Assembly: GCF_023169965.1 (NCBI RefSeq)
Contig: NZ_AP025592.1
Coordinates: 2,418,001-2,482,000 of the forward strand
Direction of reading: 5' to 3'
Source: Anaeromyxobacter paludicola
GTDB taxonomy: Bacteria > Myxococcota > Myxococcia > Myxococcales > Anaeromyxobacteraceae
DNA: 64,000 nucleotides
Both the position numbers and the translations under genes were made by a program. The notes under the pieces were generated by a model, which had not been told where the DNA came from, did not search any database, and saw only the letters and a list, made by a program, of their open reading frames with translations. Numbering within the stretch: position 1 is the first letter of the stretch; each line of letters opens with the position of its first letter. Positions 39,931 to 48,177 of the stretch are shown piece after piece.

Positions 39931-39964
39931 CCTCCCCGGCCCTCCCCGCCCGAGCGGGGAGGGA
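39931..39964. repeat. Intergenic hairpin repeat, copy 2, in a non-coding stretch
   Basis: The 528 bases between the lipoprotein start (39512) and the next gene (40041) contain no convincing gene. Within them the hairpin already seen near 2.8 kb recurs: 10-bp stem (40-49 paired with 54-63 of the 39900 block) with a CCGA loop, followed by AAAAGGG. The rest of the gap is unremarkable apart from short G/A-rich direct repeats around 39960-40020 containing GGGAG. Confidence 0.55.
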
Positions 39965-40040
39965 AAAGGGCCGCCTGGCGCGGAGGGAGAATGGCAGCCT
40001 GGCCGGGAGGGAGCAGGGCCGCGCTGCCTGGCCCCCGGGG

Positions 40041-41243
40041 CTACGCCTTCCCCACCCTCCCGAACTCCTCCTTCGACCGCTGCACGCAGTCCTCGATCGC
40101 GAGCCCGCCGAAGTAGTTGCCGGTGATGGCGAGCGTCCCGCCCGCGAGCAGCCGGTCGATGTCCGCGACCACCTGCTCGTGACCGAGCACCGGGGACGGC
40201 ATGAGCCCCCGCTTCTCCACCACCTCGGAGAGGTCCGCCCGGGCGACCCCGAGGACGCGCGCGATCCGCTCCAGCTTCTGCTCGAGGGGCAGCCCCTGCG
40301 GCCGGAAGTGGAAGGCGAACCCGCGCAGCCGCGGGTCCGGCACCGTGTCGCGCGACACGGCGGAGAAGAAGGCGTCGTCGATGGGCACGATGCCCGCGAC
40401 CGGCGGGACCTTCAGCCTGGCGGCCTCGACCACCACCCCCACCGTCTCGATCCCCGACATCTTGATGGAGGCGAGCTTCCCGGCCAGCTCCGGCTGCGCC
40501 GCCTGGAGCAGCGCCGCGGCGGCCGAGGGCGGCGTCGCGAGCGCCAGGACCGGGGCCTCGAACCGGCGGCCGTCCTCGGTCACCACCGCCCAGCCCGCCG
40601 GGGTCTTCTCCACCGTGCGCGCCGGCGCGCCCGTCGCCACCTCGACGCCGGCCGTCCGCGCCGCCGCGTCCACCACCGTCTGGAGGCCGCCGTCGAGCGT
40701 GAAGCTCCGGAGCACGTCCTTCCGGCGCGAGCGCTTCTTGAAGAGCATGTCGGCCGGGATCGGGTCGGCGCTCTGCGACGGGACCGCCGAGAAGAGCGGG
40801 CCCATGACCCGATCGTAGTTCCGCCGCCCGAAGAGGCGCGAGTAGTAGCCGTACATCGTCTGCCCGTCCTTCTTGGCCGTGAAGGCGGCGGGCAGCGAGC
40901 GGGCGAGCTCCCAGAGATCGAGCAGCTTCAGCACCCCGCCCGGCGTGAGCGGGTGGAGCTGGCCGTCCTTGAGCAGCGCGAACGGGACCTTGGCGCGGGG
41001 GAGCAGGCGGCCCTTCAGCCCGGCCCCCTCGAGGAGCTCGATGAACCCGGCGTAGGAGTTGTAGCAGGTGTGGGCGCCGAGCTCGTACCAGTACCCGGCC
41101 GAGGTTCTCTGGGAGTGGAGGCAGCCGCCGAGCCGCGGCTCCCGCTCGAGGAGGAGCACCTTCTTGCCGGCGCGGGCGCACTGCCACGCGAACGCCGCGC
41201 CGCTCACCCCGCCCCCCACCACCACCGCGTCGTACCGTTCCAT
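40041..41243 (-). CDS. FAD-dependent amine oxidase / protoporphyrinogen oxidase-like protein
   Basis: A 400-residue flavoprotein. The N-terminal FAD dinucleotide motif is V-V-V-G-G-G-V-S-G-A-A-F (7-18), followed by a conserved E-R-E-P-R-L-G-G-C motif; the C terminus has T-G-N-Y-F-G-G-L-A-I-E-D-C, typical of the protoporphyrinogen oxidase (HemY/PPOX) and related amine oxidase families where the flavin closes the fold. The pattern around the C-terminal motif fits PPOX, so heme biosynthesis is plausible but not proven. No other heme gene is nearby. A closely related phytoene desaturase or monoamine oxidase function cannot be excluded. Confidence 0.75.
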   Translation of the reverse strand: MERYDAVVVGGGVSGAAFAWQCARAGKKVLLLEREPRLGGCLHSQRTSAGYWYELGAHTCYNSYAGFIELLEGAGLKGRLLPRAKVPFALLKDGQLHPLTPGGVLKLLDLWELARSLPAAFTAKKDGQTMYGYYSRLFGRRNYDRVMGPLFSAVPSQSADPIPADMLFKKRSRRKDVLRSFTLDGGLQTVVDAAARTAGVEVATGAPARTVEKTPAGWAVVTEDGRRFEAPVLALATPPSAAAALLQAAQPELAGKLASIKMSGIETVGVVVEAARLKVPPVAGIVPIDDAFFSAVSRDTVPDPRLRGFAFHFRPQGLPLEQKLERIARVLGVARADLSEVVEKRGLMPSPVLGHEQVVADIDRLLAGGTLAITGNYFGGLAIEDCVQRSKEEFGRVGKA

Positions 41244-41407
41244 CGCGCCTCCCGTTCACCGGCCGGGCGACCTCGACGCGGCCGGGGACGGACAGCGTGG
41301 CACGCCCGCCGCGCCCGCGCCAGCCGTTTTCGCGCCCCGCCCCCCCGCCCCGCGGCCCTCCCGGGAAGGCGCTTCCCGGTTCCATCCCGAGGCGCTAGAA
41401 CAGCCGC

Positions 41408-42295
41408 ATGACCCCCATGAAGATCGGCTTCGTCGGCCTCGGCACGATGGGTCTCCCGCTCGCGAACAACCTCCGCCGCGCGGGTCACGCCATCACCGTC
41501 TGGAATCGCACGGCCGAGAAGGCCGAACCCCTGGTCCGCAAGGGCGCGCGGCTCGCGCCCACGCCCCGGGCCGCGGCCTCGGGCCAGGAGCTGGTGTTCA
41601 CCTGCGTCGCGGACGAGAAGGCGCTCGAGGCGGTGCTGGAGGGCGCCGACGGGATCCTGGCCGGGCTGAAGGACGGGGACGTCTTCGTCGACACCTCCAC
41701 CGCGGGCACCCGCGCGGCGCGCTCGGTCGAGGAGCGGGTGCGCAGCCGCGGGGCGAGCTTCCTCGCCGCCCCCCTGCTCGGCTCGAAGGGCGCCGCCGAG
41801 CAGGCGCAGCTCGTGGTCGTCTGCGGCGGGCCCGTGGCCGCGCGCGACCGCGCCCGGCCGGCCCTCCACGCCGTCTCCTCCCGGATCATCGAGCTCGACG
41901 AGCCGGCGCAGGCCGCGCTCATGAAGCTGGTCGTCAACTCGCTCGGCGGCGCCATGATGGCCGGCTTCGCCGAGGCGCTCGCGCTCGGCGTCTCCGGCGG
42001 GCTCGAGACGTCGAAGGTGATCGAGACCATCCAGGCCTCGAGCTTCCACTCGCCGCTCTACCTCATGAAGGGCGACCAGATCGCCCAGCGCGACTTCGCG
42101 CCGCGCTTCGCGCTCGCGCTCGCCGAGAAGGACCAGCGGCTGGCGCAGGAGGCGGCGGCCGAGCAGGGGGCGAAGCTCTCCGTGAACCAGACGGTGCGCC
42201 AGCTCATGGCCGACGCCATCGCCGGCGGGCGGGGCGAGCTCGACCTCGCCGCGGTCGCCGACCTGGTCTTCGAGCGCTCCGGCCTCAAGCGCTGA
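41408..42295 (+). CDS. beta-hydroxyacid dehydrogenase (3-hydroxyisobutyrate / glyoxylate reductase family)
   Basis: A 295-residue NAD(P)-dependent dehydrogenase. The N-terminal Rossmann signature is I-G-F-V-G-L-G-T-M-G-L-P-L-A (about 6-19), the substrate motif D-T-S-T-A-G-T-R-A-A lies near 97, and the catalytic lysine is in M-K-L-V-V-N-S near residue 177. The family includes 3-hydroxyisobutyrate dehydrogenase, tartronate semialdehyde reductase and glyoxylate/succinic semialdehyde reductases; sequence alone does not choose between them. It overlaps the convergent response-regulator gene by 11 bases at the stops. Confidence 0.88.
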   Translation: MTPMKIGFVGLGTMGLPLANNLRRAGHAITVWNRTAEKAEPLVRKGARLAPTPRAAASGQELVFTCVADEKALEAVLEGADGILAGLKDGDVFVDTSTAGTRAARSVEERVRSRGASFLAAPLLGSKGAAEQAQLVVVCGGPVAARDRARPALHAVSSRIIELDEPAQAALMKLVVNSLGGAMMAGFAEALALGVSGGLETSKVIETIQASSFHSPLYLMKGDQIAQRDFAPRFALALAEKDQRLAQEAAAEQGAKLSVNQTVRQLMADAIAGGRGELDLAAVADLVFERSGLKR

Positions 42296-42671
42296 CGACC
42301 GCGGGGGAGAGCGCCGCCTCGACGGTCTTCATCAGCTCGTCGAGGTGGAAGGGCTTCTTCACGTAGCCCACCGGGCGGAGCCCCGGCCGCTCGGCGCAGG
42401 CGCGCACCTCCTCGGGCGGGCTCCCCGACACGAACAGCACCCGGGGACAGCGGTCACCGAGGGCGAACTGCAGCTCCTCGAACAGGGTGACGCCGTCCAT
42501 GAGCGGCATCCGGTAGTCGAGGAGCGCCAGGTCGGGCGGGTTGCGCCGCGCCAGCTCCAGCGCGTCGAGCGCAGAGGAGGTGCTGTCGGCCTCGTGCCCC
42601 ATGCGTCGCACGGCGAGCTCGAGGGCCTTTCGCACGATCTCGGTGTCGTCCACGATGAGGATCCGGGCCAT
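42285..42671 (-). CDS. Single-domain response regulator (CheY-like)
   Basis: A 128-residue receiver domain with no output domain. It has the acidic pair D8-D9, phosphorylatable Asp52 in L-L-D-Y-R-M-P, the conserved Ser82 and the signalling lysine in V-K-K-P-F-H (Lys106). It most likely acts by protein contacts, for example within a phosphorelay or on motility machinery. No histidine kinase lies next to it. The open frame extends upstream to 42902, but the first residues with receiver similarity start at the ATG at 42671. Confidence 0.9.
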   Translation of the reverse strand: MARILIVDDTEIVRKALELAVRRMGHEADSTSSALDALELARRNPPDLALLDYRMPLMDGVTLFEELQFALGDRCPRVLFVSGSPPEEVRACAERPGLRPVGYVKKPFHLDELMKTVEAALSPAVVSA

Positions 42672-42781
42672 TCGCCGGAGACGCTCTTGCGCGGACCGTG
42701 CCGGACCGAAGCTGGTGAATTTCCGGCCTTTTTCCTCGGGTCCCGCGTACCCTGGGGCCGCGTCGCCTCGTCCCAGGGACC

Positions 42782-43750
42782 CTATCCGCCCAGGTAGCGC
42801 GCGAGGGCCCGATCGACCGCCTCGTCGAAGTGGCGGCGGGCCTCCGGCGGCGAGAGCACCTCCGCCTCGCCGCCGAACGAGAGGACAAAGCGGGTGGCCC
42901 ACTCGGCGTCGGCCCCCTCGACCTCGACCACCACCTCGCCCTTCGGCCCGCTCTCCACCACCCGCAGCCGCGCGGGCCGGGCGAGCGCCCAGGCGGCCGC
43001 GACCCGCGACAGCCGGAGCCGGATGGGCTCGCCGCGGGCCTCGGAGAAGAGGCGCGCGCGGGCCAGGGCCGCCGGGGGCGGCGGCTCGAAGGTCTCCTCG
43101 AGGACCGCGCAGTCCTTGATCCGGTCGAGGCGGAACGGCAGCTCGCGCCCGCGGTCGCGGTCGTGGCCGAAGAGGTACCAGTGGCCGAAGCGGCGGGCCA
43201 GGGTGTAGGGGCGGACCACCCGCTCCTTCTCCTCCGTCCGCCCGGCGGTCACGTGGACGATCCGCACCGCGCGCCGCTCGGCGATGGCGCGGGTGAGCCG
43301 CCCCATCACCGACTCCCGGGCCGGCGGCGAGCCGGCGTAGATCCGCTTCGCGAGCTCGTCGTAGCCCTTGCGCCGCTCGCGCGGCACCGCCTGGCGGAGC
43401 GCCTCGAGCACCCGCTCCTTGCCCTCGCCGGCGAGCGCCTTCACCGCCGCGGCGAGCGCCGCCGCCTCGCTCTCGGTGAAGCGCGGGGGGCGCGTGAAGC
43501 TCTGGTGCAGCGCCACGTAGACCCGGTCGCGCTCCACGTAGAGGTCGAGGAAGTCGTCGGGCGCGAAGGGCGGGCAGCCCACGGTGAGCAGGAAGTCGAG
43601 GTCCTCCAGGAGCTGCGCCTCGCTGGTCCCGCAGCGCTCCGCCAGCTCGCGCACGGTGATGCCCGGGTGGCGCACCGCGTAGGGCACGAGGAAGAGCACG
43701 CGGCGGAGCCGCTCGCGGGGATCGTCCTTGCGCGCCGCCTCGGCCTTCAC
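42782..43750 (-). CDS. WYL-domain transcriptional regulator 2
   Basis: A 322-residue regulator. An N-terminal winged-helix region (about 15-60, I-T-V-R-E-L-A-E-R-C-G-T-S) is followed by a WYL domain with the exact H-W-Y-L-F-G-H-D motif near residue 210 and L-P-F-R-L-D-R-I, and a C-terminal WCX extension. It starts at GTG 43750, overlapping the stop of the upstream WYL gene (GTGA). Tandem WYL pairs are known from PafB/PafC, which respond to DNA damage; whether that applies here is unknown. It is the second gene of the pair. Confidence 0.88.
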   Translation of the reverse strand: MKAEAARKDDPRERLRRVLFLVPYAVRHPGITVRELAERCGTSEAQLLEDLDFLLTVGCPPFAPDDFLDLYVERDRVYVALHQSFTRPPRFTESEAAALAAAVKALAGEGKERVLEALRQAVPRERRKGYDELAKRIYAGSPPARESVMGRLTRAIAERRAVRIVHVTAGRTEEKERVVRPYTLARRFGHWYLFGHDRDRGRELPFRLDRIKDCAVLEETFEPPPPAALARARLFSEARGEPIRLRLSRVAAAWALARPARLRVVESGPKGEVVVEVEGADAEWATRFVLSFGGEAEVLSPPEARRHFDEAVDRALARYLGG

Positions 43751-44754
43751 GCCCGCCTCCGCGCGAGCCCCTGGAGCACCGCCCGGGCGCGCCGCCGCAG
43801 CCGCGCCGGCGCGAGCACCTCGGCCCGCTCGCCGAGCGCGAGCGTGTGGCGCAGGAGCGCCTCCGCGTTCGTGACCTCGAGCTCCACCACCACCCCGCCC
43901 GCCTCGTCGAGGAAGCGGGCCCGCGGGCCGAACGAGGCGCGGTCCTCGGCAGAGACCGGCCCGTCGAGCCGCACCCGCGCCTTCTCCGCCGCGTGCACCG
44001 CGTACTCCCACGCCTCGCGGGTGGCGAGCTCGGCGAGCGAGAAGTCCCGCGGCACCTGGAAGTCCCGGCTGCGCGGCTGCGCCCGGTTCACCTCGAGGGC
44101 CTGGATGCGGGCGAGGTGGAAGGTGCGCAGCGCGCCCCGCAGGTGGCAGTGGCCGGCCAGGAACCAGGAGCCGCCGCTCTGGTAGAGGCCGTACGGGTCC
44201 ACGTCGCGGGCGGTGGTCTCGGTCCGCTCGGCGCCGGCGTAGGTGAGGTGCACCCGCTTCTGCGCGGCGATGGCGCGGGAGAGCTCCTCGAGCAGCGCCG
44301 GCACCTGCCCCCGCCCCTGCCCCTCGCCCGACGAGAGGCTGCGGGCCGCCATCGCGGCGGCCTCGGAGGCGCCCGGGCTGCGGGCGGCGAAGGAGAGCTT
44401 CTCGAGGGCGTGCGCGAGGTCGCGGGCGTAGGGGAACTCGCCGCCGGCAAGCGCCGCCGAGCCCGAGAGGTAGAGCAGGGCCAGATCCTCCGGGGGCAGC
44501 TTCAGATCGGGGAGGTAGAAGTCGTCCTTGTCGATGAGGTAGCCGGCCGGCAGGTCCTCGTCGGCCGCCAGCCACCGCACCGGGATCCCGAGCTCGAGCA
44601 GGTCGGCCTTGTCCCGCTCGAACTTGCGGATGGCCGCGTCCTCGGACCCGCCGTAATCCTCCTGGAATTGTTCCTGGATGTCGCGCCAGGACACCGGCTC
44701 GGCGGCGCGCAGGAGCAGGGCGGCGAGGTCGAGGAGTCGCTGCGCCTTCTGCAT
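43747..44754 (-). CDS. WYL-domain transcriptional regulator 1
   Basis: A 335-residue regulator from the ATG at 44754; the open frame reaches 44817 but the extra residues are inside the operator region. A helix-turn-helix (about 15-60, including D-Y-G-G-S-E-D-A-A-I-R-K-F-E-R-D) leads to a WYL domain whose motif reads W-F-L (S-W-F-L-A-G-H-C) near residue 200 and a WCX domain at the end. It is co-translated with WYL regulator 2. A perfect inverted repeat lies 17 bases upstream of its start and is shared with the divergent gene at 44835. Confidence 0.88.
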   Translation of the reverse strand: MQKAQRLLDLAALLLRAAEPVSWRDIQEQFQEDYGGSEDAAIRKFERDKADLLELGIPVRWLAADEDLPAGYLIDKDDFYLPDLKLPPEDLALLYLSGSAALAGGEFPYARDLAHALEKLSFAARSPGASEAAAMAARSLSSGEGQGRGQVPALLEELSRAIAAQKRVHLTYAGAERTETTARDVDPYGLYQSGGSWFLAGHCHLRGALRTFHLARIQALEVNRAQPRSRDFQVPRDFSLAELATREAWEYAVHAAEKARVRLDGPVSAEDRASFGPRARFLDEAGGVVVELEVTNAEALLRHTLALGERAEVLAPARLRRRARAVLQGLARRRA

Positions 44755-44770
44755 GGGCCGGCGACCTTGG

Positions 44771-44800
44771 CACGCCGATTGGGGCGAGTCAATCGGCGTG
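44771..44800. promoter_or_regulatory. Perfect 11-bp inverted repeat, WYL operator candidate
   Basis: CACGCCGATTG (44771-44781) and its exact reverse complement CAATCGGCGTG (44790-44800) are separated by 8 bases. The element lies between the WYL pair and the divergent gene at 44835, and it covers the spacer of a rightward promoter made of TTGGGG (44779-44784) and TATCAT (44802-44807), 17 bases apart. A protein binding here would block rightward transcription and could autoregulate the WYL genes. Confidence 0.75.
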
Positions 44801-44807
44801 GTATCAT
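44779..44807 (+). promoter_or_regulatory. Rightward promoter of DUF1054-like gene
   Basis: -35 TTGGGG at 44779-44784 and -10 TATCAT at 44802-44807 with a 17-base spacer. Transcription would begin near 44814, leaving a leader of about 21 bases before the ATG at 44835. The -10 box matches the consensus at five of six positions; the -35 is weaker. The inverted repeat at 44771-44800 overlaps both elements. Confidence 0.5.
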
Positions 44808-44834
44808 CCGGCGACACGCTGGCGGAGGGCCTTC

Positions 44835-45467
44835 ATGGCAGGGCTCGGCATCGGTCCAGACGACTTCGCGCTCTTCGAGATCGACGATCCCGAGGAGCGG
44901 GCGGAAGCCGTCGAGCGCGTGCTCCACCCCAAGCTCCAGCTGATCGGCGCCCACCTCGCGTCCGGCCTGTCGCGCGTCGCCGGGGCCGACCTCTTCGCCC
45001 ACCTCGGCAAGACCGTCCGCCGGCGCGGCGCCCCGCCCGAGGAGGCGTTCGTCGCCTTCTGCCGGAGCGACAAGGGCTACCGGACCGACCCCTACCTCGC
45101 GCTGCTGGTGACCCGCGGGCTCCTGCACGCCCGCGTGGTGGTGAAGACCGGCGCCGATCGGAGCGGCGCCATGCGCGAGGCGCTCACCCGCGAGGCCGGC
45201 AACCTCGCCCGGAAGGGAAAGCCCTTCCGGCAGCTCCGCCCGTTCATGGGGTGGGACTACGAGGAGCTCCCGGAGCTCGCGCCGGCCCACTCCGCCGCCT
45301 TCTGGCAGGAGCTCGCCGACGAGCTCGCGCCGGCCGCGCAGAACGGCGGGATCGACGTGGGCGTGGTCTGGCCGGTCGAGGAGGCGCGCAGCCTCTCCGT
45401 GGGCGACGTGCTCGGCGCCTTCCGCGACCTCGCGCCCCTGTACAAGCTCCTCGCCCACGCGGCCTGA
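44835..45467 (+). CDS. DUF1054 (UPF0637)-like protein
   Basis: A 210-residue protein. The pattern D-D-F-A-L-F-E-I near the start, a helix with H-P-K-L-Q-L-I-G-A-H-L-A, then F-A-H-L-G-K-T-V-R-R, W/F-V-A-F-C-R-S-D-K-G-Y-R and a strand with A-R-V-V-V-K-T resembles the DUF1054 family (Bacillus YktB type), whose structure is known but function is not. This match is from memory of family pattern and should be checked by profile search. It is transcribed away from the WYL pair across a shared operator, so it is the best candidate target of those regulators. Confidence 0.6.
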   Translation: MAGLGIGPDDFALFEIDDPEERAEAVERVLHPKLQLIGAHLASGLSRVAGADLFAHLGKTVRRRGAPPEEAFVAFCRSDKGYRTDPYLALLVTRGLLHARVVVKTGADRSGAMREALTREAGNLARKGKPFRQLRPFMGWDYEELPELAPAHSAAFWQELADELAPAAQNGGIDVGVVWPVEEARSLSVGDVLGAFRDLAPLYKLLAHAA

Positions 45468-45488
45468 CGCCGCCCGGCTCCCGCGCGG

Positions 45489-46472
45489 CTAGGAGGCCGT
45501 CGGCTCGGCCGGCTTGGCGTCGCCCGCGGGGGCCTCGCCGCCCTCGGGCCGCGCCTCGCCAGCGGCCGGGGCCGGAGCGGCCGCCGGAGCCTCGCCCGCC
45601 GCCGGAGCCGCGCTCGCGGGCTCGGACGCCGCGCCGCCGCGCTCCTGCTTCTGGCGCCGCCGCTCCTTGGCCTCGCGGTCGGCCTTGGCCGCCTGCCGGA
45701 CCGCGTCGATGAGCTCGTCGTGCTCCTTGCGGAGGGCGTCGTAGCGGCGGCGCAGCTCGGCGTAGCGATCGCCGGCGAGGTCGAGCTCGCCCTTCTGCAC
45801 CATGTAGACCCGCTTCTCGGTCTCGAGCCGGCCGCGCGCCGCCTTGGCCTCCTTCTCGGCCTCGGCGAGCTTCTTCCTGGCCTCGGCGAGCCGCTGCTCG
45901 GCCTTGTCGGCGCGCAGCTTCTCGGCCTCGAGCTGGGCCGGCGGGACGCCCTCGGCGGCGGGCGCGGGCACGGCGGCGACCGGCGCGGGGACCGGGGCCG
46001 GCGCGGCCGGGCGCGCGGCCCGCTCCGCGGCGGCGGCGGCCGCGTCGGCGAGCCGCTTGCGCTCCTTCTCGGCGGCGGCGGCGTCGCGCTGGAGCTGCGC
46101 CTCGAGCGCCTTCGCGCGCTCCGACTGGTGGCTCGCCTCGGCGCGGGCCTCGGCGAGGCGCGCCTGGAGCTTCTCGACCTCGTCCTTGAGCCCGCCCTGG
46201 GTCCGCTCCTTCTTCGCGGCCTCGGCCTGCTCGTGCGCCTTCCGCTTCGCCTGCGCGAGCTGCTCGCGCAGCCCGGCCGCCTCCTCGCGCCGCTCCTTCG
46301 CCTCGGCCTGCCGCTTCTCGAGCTCGGCCCGGGCCCGCTCGGCCTCGGAGCGGGCGTCCGCGACCTGCTGCGCGCTCTGCAGGGCCGCCTGCTTGTTCTG
46401 GCGGGCGGACAGGAAGAACCCGACGGCCGCGAGCAGCGCGACCAAGGCGACGAAGAGGGCGAGGCCGATCAT
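45489..46472 (-). CDS. Membrane-anchored coiled-coil protein
   Basis: A 327-residue protein from the ATG at 46472. A single N-terminal hydrophobic helix (residues 3-20, I-G-L-A-L-F-V-A-L-V-A-L-L-A-A-V) anchors it, followed by about 190 residues of strongly charged heptad-like sequence rich in Ala, Glu, Lys and Arg (a coiled coil), an alanine/proline hinge and a second coiled coil (about 190-270). The last 60 residues are Ala/Glu/Pro-rich low-complexity sequence. No enzyme motif is seen. A cell-envelope spacer or scaffold is plausible. It is convergent with the DUF1054-like gene, 21 bases apart at the stops. Confidence 0.65.
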   Translation of the reverse strand: MIGLALFVALVALLAAVGFFLSARQNKQAALQSAQQVADARSEAERARAELEKRQAEAKERREEAAGLREQLAQAKRKAHEQAEAAKKERTQGGLKDEVEKLQARLAEARAEASHQSERAKALEAQLQRDAAAAEKERKRLADAAAAAAERAARPAAPAPVPAPVAAVPAPAAEGVPPAQLEAEKLRADKAEQRLAEARKKLAEAEKEAKAARGRLETEKRVYMVQKGELDLAGDRYAELRRRYDALRKEHDELIDAVRQAAKADREAKERRRQKQERGGAASEPASAAPAAGEAPAAAPAPAAGEARPEGGEAPAGDAKPAEPTAS

Positions 46473-46620
46473 GGCGGACTCCGGTGGGTGGGGAGCGGGG
46501 TGGAGGTGGGAGAGCGATCCTGCATAGCCCACGGGGGCGGGTCCCGACAAGCGCCGCAGGCGCCCGGGCGAAGGGGCGGGCCGCGGCCGGGAATTGCGTT
46601 AAGATCCACGGCCTCCCCCG

Positions 46621-48177
46621 ATGCGCAGCCTCGCCACCCGGATCTTCGCCACCTTCGCGGTGGCCCTCCTCGCCTTCGGGCTCGTCGCCGCGGTGGCGGT
46701 GCGGGGCCTGCACCTGCTCGGGCGCGACCTGCGGCTGCTGAACGAGGGGTACCTGCCGCTCACCCGCATCGTCGCCCAGCTCGACGTGAAGGACTGGGCC
46801 ACCGCCCGGGCCATCGAGGCGAAGGGCGCCGACGAGGCGGCCCGGCGGGCCTGGCTGCCGGTGGCGCGCGCCCGCTTCCCGGCGGTGGTCCGGGAGAAGC
46901 TCGCCGAGGGGCGCGAGGTGGTGGCGCGGGCGCGGGCCCTCGCCGGCCCGGACGACGCGGTCTTCCTCGCCGACGTGGACGCGCGGCTGGCCGCCCTCTC
47001 GGGGCGCTGGGCCGCCTACGACGCGGCCGCGCGGCGGCTCTTCGACGCGCTGGAGGCGCCGGCCGGGCGCGGGCCCGGGCCGGAGGAGCTGGACCGGCGC
47101 GCCGCCGAGCTGCGGACCCTCGAGCGCGGGCTCTCGCAGGACGTGAAGCTCCTCTCGGTGCGGCTCGAGACCCGCGTCTCCGATCGGGTCCACGGCACCG
47201 AGCGCGAGGAGTCGAAGTCGGTGGCGCTGGTGGTGATCTACGCCCTGCTCGCCGCCGCGGTGGCGGGCGCGGCGACCGTGCTGGCGCACCGCCTGCTCGC
47301 GCCCATCCGCACCCTCACCGCCGGGGTGAAGGCGGTCGCGGCGGGCGACCTCTCGCGCGAGGTGGAGGTGCGCGGCGGCGACGAGCTCGCGGTCCTGGCG
47401 CACGAGTTCAACGCCATGGCCGCCTCGCTCTCGCGCCAGCGCGCCGAGCTGCGGGCGGCCGAGCGGCTCGCCGCGGTCGGGCGCATCTCGGCCCAGATCA
47501 CCCACGAGATCCGCAACCCGCTCAACTCGATCGGCCTCAACACCGAGCTGCTCGCGGAGGAGCTCGCCGCCCTGCCGGAGGGGGCCGAGGCGCGCCAGCT
47601 CGTGGGCGCCATCGCGCGCGAGGTGGACCGGCTGGAGGGCGTGGCCGAGGAGTACCTCCGCTTCGCCCGGCTGCCCCGCCCCTCGCTGGCCCGCGAGGAC
47701 GTGAACGAGATCCTGGGCGGGCTCCTCGACTTCCTCGGCCCGGAGATGGCGGCGGCCGGGGTCGAGGTGCGGCGCGAGCTCGCGCCCGGGCTGCCGCCGG
47801 TGCGCGCCGACGAGGGGCAGCTCCGCGCCGCGTTCCTGAACCTGCTGCGCAACAGCCGCGAGGCGATGCCCGCCGGCGGCGCGGTCTCGGTCCGCACCCG
47901 CGCGCTGCCCGGCGGCGGGGTGGAGGCCGAGGTGGCCGACTCGGGCCCCGGCCTCGCCCCCGAGGCGCTGCCGCACCTCTTCGAGCCGTTCTGGAGCACC
48001 AAGGAGAAGGGCACCGGGCTCGGGCTCGCCTTCACGCACCAGGTGGTGCGGGAGCACGGGGGCGCCATCGCGTGCGAGAGCGCGCCCGGGCGCGGCGCCA
48101 CCTTCCGGGTGACGCTGCCCGCGGCCGCGGCGGAAGACGGCCAGGAACGACGGCGGGCGGAGGCGGCCAGCGCATGA
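46621..48177 (+). CDS. Membrane sensor histidine kinase
   Basis: A 518-residue kinase. TM1 (8-28) and TM2 (about 200-222) bracket a helical periplasmic sensor of about 170 residues; a HAMP domain (222-275) leads to the HisKA box with phosphorylated His295 in I-T-H-E-I-R-N-P-L and a HATPase_c domain with a D-S-G-P-G-L motif and G-T-G-L-G-L. No response regulator follows. Instead its last codon overlaps the start of an M16 protease gene (ATGA), an unusual coupling. The sensory ligand is unknown. Confidence 0.9.
   Translation: MRSLATRIFATFAVALLAFGLVAAVAVRGLHLLGRDLRLLNEGYLPLTRIVAQLDVKDWATARAIEAKGADEAARRAWLPVARARFPAVVREKLAEGREVVARARALAGPDDAVFLADVDARLAALSGRWAAYDAAARRLFDALEAPAGRGPGPEELDRRAAELRTLERGLSQDVKLLSVRLETRVSDRVHGTEREESKSVALVVIYALLAAAVAGAATVLAHRLLAPIRTLTAGVKAVAAGDLSREVEVRGGDELAVLAHEFNAMAASLSRQRAELRAAERLAAVGRISAQITHEIRNPLNSIGLNTELLAEELAALPEGAEARQLVGAIAREVDRLEGVAEEYLRFARLPRPSLAREDVNEILGGLLDFLGPEMAAAGVEVRRELAPGLPPVRADEGQLRAAFLNLLRNSREAMPAGGAVSVRTRALPGGGVEAEVADSGPGLAPEALPHLFEPFWSTKEKGTGLGLAFTHQVVREHGGAIACESAPGRGATFRVTLPAAAAEDGQERRRAEAASA

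Noticed and set aside
44768-44784. sigma54-like promoter TGGCAC-N5-TTGGG in the WYL region
   Set aside because: The -12 element lacks the essential GC (reads GG), and a good -10/-35 pair lies in the same place.
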